From positions 3,271 through 67,270 of the forward strand of contig CAZCGW010000010.1 in the NCBI GenBank assembly GCA_964498255.1: a stretch of 64,000 bases of DNA, written 5' to 3'. Of the stretch, positions 58,669-64,000 are shown piece after piece. The notes beneath the pieces are model-generated. The model did not search any database. It saw only the letters and a program-made list of their open reading frames with translations, and was not told the DNA's origin. The translations under genes were made by a program, and so were the position numbers. Within the stretch, counting starts at the first letter, position 1, and each line of letters starts with the position of its first letter. This stretch comes from Fluviibacter sp964498255. Lineage in GTDB: Bacteria > Pseudomonadota > Gammaproteobacteria > Burkholderiales > Rhodocyclaceae.

Positions 58669-59451
58669 ATGTCGCTTAAAGGAAAAGTTGCTCTAGTTAC
58701 TGGCGCTGCCAGTGGTATTGGTCGTGAGTGCGTGCTGAACATGGCAGCCAAGGGTGCCAAGGTAGTTATTGCCGACCTGAGCCTGGAAAAAGGCAACCTG
58801 GTTGTTGATGAAATCAAGAAGGCCGGCGGCGAAGCCATGGCTGTGTCGATGGATGTGTGTGATGAGGCTCAGGTAAACGCCGGCATCGACGCCTGCGTTA
58901 AGGCCTTTGGTGGCATCGATATTCTGGTATCGAACGCCGGTATCCAGATCGTCTACCCGATCGAAGAATACCCATTTGCTGACTGGAAGAAGTTGCTGTC
59001 GATTCACCTCGACGGTGCCTTCCTGACAACGCAGGCTGCTATTAAGCACATGTATGCTGCAGGCAAGGGCGGTAAGATCATTTATATGGGTTCGGTACAC
59101 TCGCATGAAGCTTCTAAGCTCAAGTGTGCTTATGTCACTGCCAAGCATGGTTTGCTGGGTTTGGCCCGTGTAGTCGCTAAAGAAGGCGGCCCACATGGCG
59201 TAAGTGCTAACGTGGTTTGCCCGGGCTTCGTGCGTACCCCGCTGGTTGAGAAGCAGATTCCTGAGCAAGCTGCTGAACTGCACATCACGGAAGATGAAGT
59301 GATCAAGAACGTGATGTTGAAGGACACTGTAGATGGTACCTTCACCACGACCGACGATATTGCCGAGATGGTGGCCTACCTCGCTGGTACGGAAACGAAC
59401 GCCATTACCGGTCAGTCGTTCATCGTGAGCCACGGCTGGTTCATGCAGTAA
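58669..59451 (+). CDS. hbdH: D-3-hydroxybutyrate dehydrogenase
   Basis: HbdH oxidises 3-hydroxybutyrate to acetoacetate with NAD, a step in PHB breakdown. The 260-aa product is an SDR: T-G-A-A-S-G-I-G at 11-18, N-A-G-I-Q, catalytic S142, Y155 and K159 (Y-V-T-A-K), and the C-terminal lid with W-F-M-Q. The last part, Q-S-F-I-V-S-H-G-W, matches the family. TAGGAAAT stands before the ATG. It forms a pair with adc and is closed by a terminator. Confidence 0.94.
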   Translation: MSLKGKVALVTGAASGIGRECVLNMAAKGAKVVIADLSLEKGNLVVDEIKKAGGEAMAVSMDVCDEAQVNAGIDACVKAFGGIDILVSNAGIQIVYPIEEYPFADWKKLLSIHLDGAFLTTQAAIKHMYAAGKGGKIIYMGSVHSHEASKLKCAYVTAKHGLLGLARVVAKEGGPHGVSANVVCPGFVRTPLVEKQIPEQAAELHITEDEVIKNVMLKDTVDGTFTTTDDIAEMVAYLAGTETNAITGQSFIVSHGWFMQ

Positions 59452-59463
59452 TTAAGTACTGAT

Positions 59464-59499
59464 AAAAACGGCGAGAGTGAGCTCTCGCCGTTTTTGTTT
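59464..59499 (+). terminator. Rho-independent terminator of adc-hbdH
   Basis: A stem of at least ten base pairs (CGGCGAGAG and its complement, extended by A-T pairs) with a TGAG loop is followed by a long T-run, 12 bp after the hbdH stop. Confidence 0.92.
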
Positions 59500-59514
59500 T
59501 TTAAGGATAGGGTT

Positions 59515-59703
59515 ATGGCACTCATACTTGCAGCGATTCTGGTTCCGCCACTGATTATTTATATTCTTTACAAAATGTTCAAGTTTTTTGTAAAGGGCGT
59601 TGAAGTCACGGTTGAAAACGAAAAAGAAGACCGTGAGTGGAAAGCGTACGAAGCAACGCATGATGTTTCGGATCCTGTAACATCGAAACAAGATGGCAAG
59701 TAA
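59515..59703 (+). CDS. small membrane protein of unknown function
   Basis: The 62-aa product has one membrane segment (about 2-21) and a charged C-terminal tail (V-E-N-E-K-E-D-R-E-W-K). The ATG at 59515 has a good AAGGATAGGG site. I do not recognise the family. It lies directly after the terminator of hbdH and converges with the next gene. Confidence 0.6.
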   Translation: MALILAAILVPPLIIYILYKMFKFFVKGVEVTVENEKEDREWKAYEATHDVSDPVTSKQDGK

Positions 59704-59713
59704 GCGCTTTGGG

Positions 59714-60583
59714 TTAGAAGGTGTAAATCACCCGGCCGTAAGCGTTCCAGTAATAATTAAAGTTGTCATTGATGATGGGGGCAGAGCTGCCAACACTGGC
59801 GCCCCAGCTTTTGTCAAAGCTGTAGGTCAACATGGCATCAACAGGGACAAACCATTTGCCGGTGCGCCCACTCTGGTATATCCCGACTTCATCCCACATG
59901 GCCAGCTTGAGTTTTGGTGTGATCTGGAAACCAAGGGCCGGGTAGAATTCAAAGGTTCGCATCAGGTTGACGTTGGGTGCAACGGCCGTAGTGCCCATCA
60001 TGTAGCGCACTAACGGTGAGAAGAATGAAAATGCACCCGCGTCTTTGGGTGCGTAGGTCATGGCCAGTTGCGGGCCGATAGCCCATTGCGCTGACGAATA
60101 CAGTGGGTTGTTGTAGCCGGTAGGCATGACCATGCGAAAGCCACCGCCAAAGGTCAGGTTTTGCGCAACCTCAGGAGTAAATGCTGCGAGCGTCCAGCGG
60201 GTGTTACCCGGATTGAATTCGCCGCCACCCCCGCCATTGCCGTATTTAGGTCCGCTGTTCGAGTTGAAAGATGTATCCAGACGGGTAACGGCTTGTGCGC
60301 CGGAACGCCCGAGTGGGAAGGAATGATACAAACGTGGCTGGATGGTGTTGGTCGCACTGTCATGTCCCTGTCCGTTGTGAAACCCCCAGACTTCTAGCCA
60401 GGTTTTACGCTTGCTGGCAAAGAAAAGCTCATCATCGGCCTGCGCACGGCTTTCGTCTGGAACGAGTACGTCATCGCTTTGAACGACGCTCGGGTCTGCA
60501 ACGGTTTGCTGTGCCAGGCAGGGCTGCGCTGCCAGTAAAAAGACAAGGGTAGATGCAAGGGATTTGAAGCGTAAAAAAGACAT
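59714..60583 (-). CDS. putative outer-membrane beta-barrel protein
   Basis: The 289-aa product has a signal peptide cut after about residue 24 (P-C-L-A), and then a series of alternating strands with aromatic girdles (L-T-F-G-G-G-F-R-M-V-M, F-Y-P-A-L-G-F-Q-I-T), ending in V-I-Y-T-F, with a terminal Phe typical of outer-membrane barrels. The N-terminal mature part is acidic. Family not identified. The start overlaps the dsbB stop by one base, so it is translated with that group. Confidence 0.65.
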   Translation of the reverse strand: MSFLRFKSLASTLVFLLAAQPCLAQQTVADPSVVQSDDVLVPDESRAQADDELFFASKRKTWLEVWGFHNGQGHDSATNTIQPRLYHSFPLGRSGAQAVTRLDTSFNSNSGPKYGNGGGGGEFNPGNTRWTLAAFTPEVAQNLTFGGGFRMVMPTGYNNPLYSSAQWAIGPQLAMTYAPKDAGAFSFFSPLVRYMMGTTAVAPNVNLMRTFEFYPALGFQITPKLKLAMWDEVGIYQSGRTGKWFVPVDAMLTYSFDKSWGASVGSSAPIINDNFNYYWNAYGRVIYTF

Positions 60584-61152
60584 TAGTGGGCTTTAAATGT
60601 GCGTGACAGGCTGTCCAGCCATAGGTATCGAACAGGATCGTCACCGCATTGCGTAAAGCCGCACTCTAGCAAGGTTGAAACGAGGTTGCCAAAAACAATC
60701 ACAAGAAATGTCAGCATCACGAGGCCGGTAGTCCGTCCTGCTGATGCCGGCCGCCCATTCTGATACTTGTTGCTGAGACAAAGCATTAAGGCGACGCCAG
60801 CGATGATGCAAACAAAACTGACAAAGGACCAGGTGTAGAGATGGAATCCAAAAATGACTTTGCTATATCCCGGGTCGCCGGGGGCGATATGCAAGAGAAT
60901 CTGCCGCACAGAGGCCGCTGCACCGACTAGTGCGCCTAGTAGTGTGACGCCGTAATGCAAGGGCTGGATACCAAAGCGTAGGTTAAGCAGAAAGCCAATG
61001 CCTACTGCAATGAGTCCTGCTCGCTGCAATAGGCAGAGCGGGCAGGGTAGCTCTCCGAATACAATTTGCTCAACAAATGCGCCACCCAGTACGGCAGTGA
61101 TGAGTGCCAATGCCAGCGTGTTAAGAGAAAAAGCCAGGCGATGAAAATTCAT
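60583..61152 (-). CDS. dsbB: DsbB-family disulfide oxidoreductase
   Basis: The 189-aa product has about five membrane segments and the quinone-side pair C-P-L-C (residues 37-40). A second cysteine pair is in L-E-C-G-F-T-Q-C-G-D near the C-terminus, after the last span, and not between spans 3 and 4 as in E. coli DsbB. This layout belongs to a DsbB subgroup in betaproteobacteria. It may reoxidise a DsbA-type partner, which is not in the window. It starts 7 bp after the DUF5993 gene. Confidence 0.82.
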   Translation of the reverse strand: MNFHRLAFSLNTLALALITAVLGGAFVEQIVFGELPCPLCLLQRAGLIAVGIGFLLNLRFGIQPLHYGVTLLGALVGAAASVRQILLHIAPGDPGYSKVIFGFHLYTWSFVSFVCIIAGVALMLCLSNKYQNGRPASAGRTTGLVMLTFLVIVFGNLVSTLLECGFTQCGDDPVRYLWLDSLSRTFKAH

Positions 61153-61159
61153 AGGGTTC

Positions 61160-61312
61160 TCACAGGCTGATGGGGAGTTTGTCGGTCATGTGATGCACCA
61201 ACAGTCCGGCCAGCATGGCGATCGTGAGCAAACTGGCAGCCACGCCGATCCGGGCCCGCCCGGAAAGAATGAGTAGGCAGGCGATGAATGCCGATAAAAA
61301 AACGATGTACAT
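61160..61312 (-). CDS. DUF5993 small membrane protein
   Basis: This 50-aa frame starts M-Y-I-V-F-L-S-A-F-I-A and has two hydrophobic segments split by G-R-A-R, ending H-H-M-T-D-K-L-P-I-S-L. That is the DUF5993 pattern, a short protein usually encoded beside this type of DsbB. It lies between cytochrome c and dsbB genes with gaps of 12 and 7 bp. Function unknown; a helper role for DsbB is a guess. Confidence 0.75.
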   Translation of the reverse strand: MYIVFLSAFIACLLILSGRARIGVAASLLTIAMLAGLLVHHMTDKLPISL

Positions 61313-61324
61313 GAGGATCCTCGC

Positions 61325-61762
61325 TTATTGGCGTGATGCGGCAGCTTTTTTAAGCCGTTCCGCCTGCCGCTTTTCTCCATCTGCGCGGGCGCTGCGTACA
61401 TTAGCTTCGGTAGGTTCGGGGAATTTGCCGCCGGACAAGCCGACCATGTAAACAACGGCACGGGCGACCTCTACGTCATAAAGTTCGGGCGCGCCTCCTT
61501 TAGGCGGCATCATGCGCACACCGGTTAGCGCACTGCCCACGAGGTCTTCGTATCCTTCGGCGATTAACGGAGACCAGGCCTGACGATTTCCTGCTTTGGG
61601 GGCGCCTGCTGCGCCATGCCCATGACAGGTAGCGCAGACTGCTTTATAAACCTGCTCGCCACTCATGGGGGCTTTGCCAAATGAAGGATTAAGCGCCCAT
61701 ACGTTACCGGCAGCAGTGAAGAGCATTATTGACAAAGCCGATAGGAATGATTTGTGGCGCAT
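61325..61762 (-). CDS. periplasmic c-type cytochrome (c5-like)
   Basis: The 145-aa product has a signal peptide to about residue 23 and one haem site C43-A-T-C46-H47. The axial methionine is probably in V-R-M-M-P-P-K-G-G (M84 or M85). The pattern matches cytochrome c5-like carriers. The C-terminal tail is Lys/Arg/Ala-rich. It heads the minus-strand group with DUF5993, dsbB and the barrel protein. Confidence 0.88.
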   Translation of the reverse strand: MRHKSFLSALSIMLFTAAGNVWALNPSFGKAPMSGEQVYKAVCATCHGHGAAGAPKAGNRQAWSPLIAEGYEDLVGSALTGVRMMPPKGGAPELYDVEVARAVVYMVGLSGGKFPEPTEANVRSARADGEKRQAERLKKAAASRQ

Positions 61763-61951
61763 GGCAGTCTCCTTATTGCGAAATCGTAGCAGAACTATTG
61801 ATTCGAATTATGAATGCGTGCGTAATAAGGCTATGAAAATCGAGCAATATATCGGGACGTTAGATTTTCTGGCGAATCCATGGTTCTGGTGATAGTCTTC
61901 ATCTGCGGACAATTGTTCATGCCGTTCAACAACAAAAGAGGAGCTCCACCT

Positions 61952-62524
61952 ATGAAACTACCCTTCGCTCAAGTGAAACGCTCAGTGTGCCTCGGTTTGG
62001 CAATGGTAGGCGTTACCGTGATGACCGGTTGTGCGGTGGTTCCGGCCGCGAATATTAAGCCGGGCTTTTCTAATGTGAGCCAGGTCGAGCAATCAATGGG
62101 TAAGCCGGATATGACCTGGCGTAATAGTCAGGGCAAGATTATCCAGGCCGCTTACTCAGAACAGCCTGCAAGCTTTACGACATTCATGGTGTACTTCAAC
62201 GATCGGGGTGTCGTTACCGGTGTCGATCAGGTGATGAACAACAAGAATTTTGCCAAAATCAAGAATGGGATGGATGGACAGCAGGTTCACAAGATTCTTG
62301 GGCCAGAGCGTTCGGTGGATCACTTTAGCGCGCTCCATCAGATCGACTGGAATTATGGATACTGCTCGGACAACGATGGCCGGGAAGTGTTCTCTGTGAG
62401 CTTTGACGATAAGACACTCAAGGTTAATGGTAGCGTTGTCACGCCTGATCCGTTGTTCTCTCTGGGAGACAATGAAGAAGCGCGCTGTGTGCCGTACATC
62501 ATGGGCGAATCGTACGCACGATAA
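61952..62524 (+). CDS. putative outer-membrane lipoprotein (BamE/OmlA-like pattern)
   Basis: The 190-aa product has a lipobox V-M-T-G-C with cysteine 27. The mature part has V-S-Q-V-E-Q-S-M-G-K-P-D-M-T-W and a second repeat-like G-M-D-G-Q-Q-V-H-K-I-L-G-P-E-R, resembling the helical start of BamE/OmlA folds in duplicate. The assignment is tentative. AGAGGAG lies before ATG 61952; an earlier in-frame start at 61880 has no support. A small frame follows directly. Confidence 0.7.
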   Translation: MKLPFAQVKRSVCLGLAMVGVTVMTGCAVVPAANIKPGFSNVSQVEQSMGKPDMTWRNSQGKIIQAAYSEQPASFTTFMVYFNDRGVVTGVDQVMNNKNFAKIKNGMDGQQVHKILGPERSVDHFSALHQIDWNYGYCSDNDGREVFSVSFDDKTLKVNGSVVTPDPLFSLGDNEEARCVPYIMGESYAR

Positions 62525-62527
62525 GTG

Positions 62528-62728
62528 ATGCGCGATTTGCTTGAACAAACCTCCGGAGCCTGTATGGTTCCGGAGCCTGTGTGCCAGCTGGGCGGCTATG
62601 AGCTCGACCTGGTTCGTTGCTATTACTTCGGTTGGGTGAATGCACTGTCGTTGGGTATGAACTTCTGGCAGCAGCAACTTTTTGATAAACAGCACACGCT
62701 TGGTGGTTCTTTCCCCGCTGATGAGTGA
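62528..62728 (+). CDS. small protein of unknown function
   Basis: A 66-codon frame starts 3 bp after the lipoprotein stop (GTG 62525 also possible). It has L-G-G-Y-E-L-D-L-V-R-C-Y-Y-F-G-W-V-N-A and a hydrophobic aromatic stretch, three cysteines, and no clear signal. I do not recognise it. Tight spacing to the lipoprotein gene supports coding; lack of a strong ribosome site speaks against. Confidence 0.4.
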   Translation: MRDLLEQTSGACMVPEPVCQLGGYELDLVRCYYFGWVNALSLGMNFWQQQLFDKQHTLGGSFPADE

Positions 62729-62777
62729 CTAGATCGGGTAGGATGCAGGCCTGGTGCCTGTCTGAGTATGCGTGTCT

Positions 62778-63881
62778 ATGTCTTTGCAAATATCGCCTCA
62801 AAGAAATCAACCGAATGTTGATCGATCGTTATTGATCGATGGACTGAAGGCGCTTGCCGCCCAGACGATTGTTATTCATCACCTAGTGTCCTATGGTCCT
62901 ATGGCAGAAGCAGCGGGGGTCGCTGCACCTGGTCTGGTTGCCTGGTTTGGCTATTACGGTCGTTGGGCGGTACAGGTGTTTCTGGTGCTCGCAGGGTATT
63001 TAACCGCGCAGGCTTTGTGCGCGCGGGAGACAGGTTTAAGTCATCCCTGGAGCCTGATTGCTAAACGGTACGTCCGTCTGGTATGGCCTTTTGGTGTTGC
63101 GGTGACGCTTGCAGTGATTTCGGCTGAAATCGCCCGCTTCTGGACCGAAGATTCGATGCTGCCGGAAACGGCGGGTCTGATGCAGTATTTATCCCACTGG
63201 CTTTTAATTCATGGTGTGTTGGGCCACGAGTCGCTCAGTACAGGCGTCTGGTATGTAGCGATCGATTTTCAGCTCTTCGTGCTGACGGTGCTGCTGTTAT
63301 GGTCAAGCCAGGCTTTGCGGTGGGCGGGTTGGGCACCATTGTTAATTGGTGCGCTGACCATGGCGTCATTGGTCTGGATTCGTACCTGGAGCGATTGGGA
63401 TAACTGGGCGCCGTATTTTTATAATGCCTATGGCGTTGGTTTGCTGATGGGTTGGTTGACGCGACGAGAGCATCAGGCGTTGCCATGGGTTCGCGCGGTT
63501 TTGCTTGGTGTGCTTGGCGTGCTGGTGTGGCAGTTTGCAGTAACCCTCAACGGCCGTCTTGCGGTTATTCTGGCTGTTGCTGTATTGCTTTGGGTGGCCA
63601 GCTTTCCGGTGGTGCGTGTTATGCCGAATATGTTGGGTGGTCTGAAGCCATTGCTTGGTGCCACGATAAATTATCTCGGCGCAACTTCGTTTGCACTTTT
63701 CCTGGTGCACTTCCCGGTGAGTATGCTGGTCAATGCAGCGCAGGATCGATTTGATTGGACAACGCCGCAGGATGGTGTGATGGCGATGGCGTTTGCCTGG
63801 TTTTGCAGCATGTTACTGGCGGACGTTTTTTACCGCTTTGTGGAACGTTCGGGCGTGGCCTTGAGTCGCCGAATCCGATAA
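62778..63881 (+). CDS. acyltransferase 3 family membrane protein
   Basis: The 367-aa product belongs to the OafA/YrhL acyltransferase group with about ten membrane spans. The start D-G-L-K-A-L-A-A-Q-T-I-V-I-H-H, with the catalytic-type histidine pair, and V-F-L-V-L-A-G-Y-L-T (F-x-x-S/A-G-Y-x-x) are family blocks. Such proteins acetylate or acylate surface sugars; the substrate is unknown. ATG 62778 is preferred over GTG 62772. A terminator follows. Confidence 0.82.
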   Translation: MSLQISPQRNQPNVDRSLLIDGLKALAAQTIVIHHLVSYGPMAEAAGVAAPGLVAWFGYYGRWAVQVFLVLAGYLTAQALCARETGLSHPWSLIAKRYVRLVWPFGVAVTLAVISAEIARFWTEDSMLPETAGLMQYLSHWLLIHGVLGHESLSTGVWYVAIDFQLFVLTVLLLWSSQALRWAGWAPLLIGALTMASLVWIRTWSDWDNWAPYFYNAYGVGLLMGWLTRREHQALPWVRAVLLGVLGVLVWQFAVTLNGRLAVILAVAVLLWVASFPVVRVMPNMLGGLKPLLGATINYLGATSFALFLVHFPVSMLVNAAQDRFDWTTPQDGVMAMAFAWFCSMLLADVFYRFVERSGVALSRRIR

Positions 63882-63893
63882 GGCAGAAACAAC

Positions 63894-63929
63894 AAACCCC
63901 GCTCAGGTCGCTAGACCCGGGCGGGGTTT
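63894..63929 (+). terminator. Rho-independent terminator after the acyltransferase gene
   Basis: A 9-bp GC-rich stem (63894-63902 with 63921-63929) encloses a small inner stem (GGTC/GACC) and ends in a T-run, 12 bp after the stop. The last 70 bp of the window show no gene that can be supported. Confidence 0.85.
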
Positions 63930-64000
63930 TAAGGAAGCGAATCAAGCCTTAAAGGCTAGACGACTCCCCGGCCAAAGCCAGAAGGATTACTTCTTACCCT

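Noticed and set aside
63986..64000. End of a minus-strand gene at the right edge (G-K-K-stop)
   Set aside because: Only four codons are visible, which is not enough to support a gene.
1..64000. tRNA, rRNA, CRISPR arrays, complete insertion sequences, prophage genes
   Set aside because: No cloverleaf ending in CCA, no rRNA segment, no regularly spaced repeats and no transposase or phage structural frame was found on reading.

Overview
The window looks like chromosomal DNA of a betaproteobacterium. It carries a long division and cell-wall (dcw) cluster ending in ftsZ-lpxC-dciA-secA-argJ, the rpe-gph-trpE-trpG-trpD-trpC block, a rplU-rpmA-obgE-proB-coaE-zapD-yacG block with divergent ispB, a Neisseria/Burkholderia-type porin, and polyhydroxybutyrate (PHB) traits (phasin, acetoacetate decarboxylase, 3-hydroxybutyrate dehydrogenase). 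I do not assign a genus. No rRNA, tRNA, CRISPR array, complete insertion sequence or prophage is visible.

Layout. 1-15 kb: murE (partial)-murF-mraY-murD-ftsW-murG-murC-murB-ddl-ftsQ-ftsA-ftsZ, almost all joined by ATGA overlaps, then lpxC and convergent dciA. 15-25.7 kb: a 336-bp spacer with nested inverted repeats, then secA, argJ, rpe, gph and the trp genes, with a phasin gene on the opposite strand between trpE and trpG. 25.7-30.7 kb: an accessory island directly after trpC. It holds a ParE-like toxin-antitoxin pair, an MNT nucleotidyltransferase with a truncated HEPN partner, an AbiEii/AbiEi pair in toxin-first order, a decayed AbiEi relic, and an AAA ATPase (DUF4143 type) with a nuclease-like tail. 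30.8-45 kb: porin; two TPR-glycosyltransferase proteins and a small glycosyltransferase, interrupted by a hipB-hipA(pseudo) module; a lipoprotein, a FimT-like pseudopilin, a UbiH-type hydroxylase, dsbC, another toxin-antitoxin pair, an ammonium transporter with a sigma-54 promoter, a methyltransferase and mltA. 44-51 kb: conserved housekeeping block. 51.5-59.5 kb: a patatin-like protein, a four-gene FUSC/AaeB-type efflux operon, then acetoacetate decarboxylase and 3-hydroxybutyrate dehydrogenase. 59.5-64 kb: small membrane protein, a cytochrome c-DUF5993-dsbB-outer-membrane operon, lipoprotein and acyltransferase.

The island after trpC is the most unusual part. The last 91 bp of trpC occur a second time 1,475 bp downstream, and all seven differences are synonymous, so both copies seem to have diverged inside working trpC genes. 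Homology continues about 60 bp past the stop codon. This points to import of a trpC-linked island from a relative by recombination, not to a simple recent duplication. Two unrelated genes of the island (AbiEii and the AAA ATPase) have the same control layout: a sigma-70 promoter with a 17-bp spacer, a -10 box inside the left arm of a long near-perfect inverted repeat with a 7-nt centre, and a start codon 3-4 nt after the right arm.

All calls rest on reading the sequence and on memory of protein families. No database search, alignment program or folding program was run. Identities were counted by eye.
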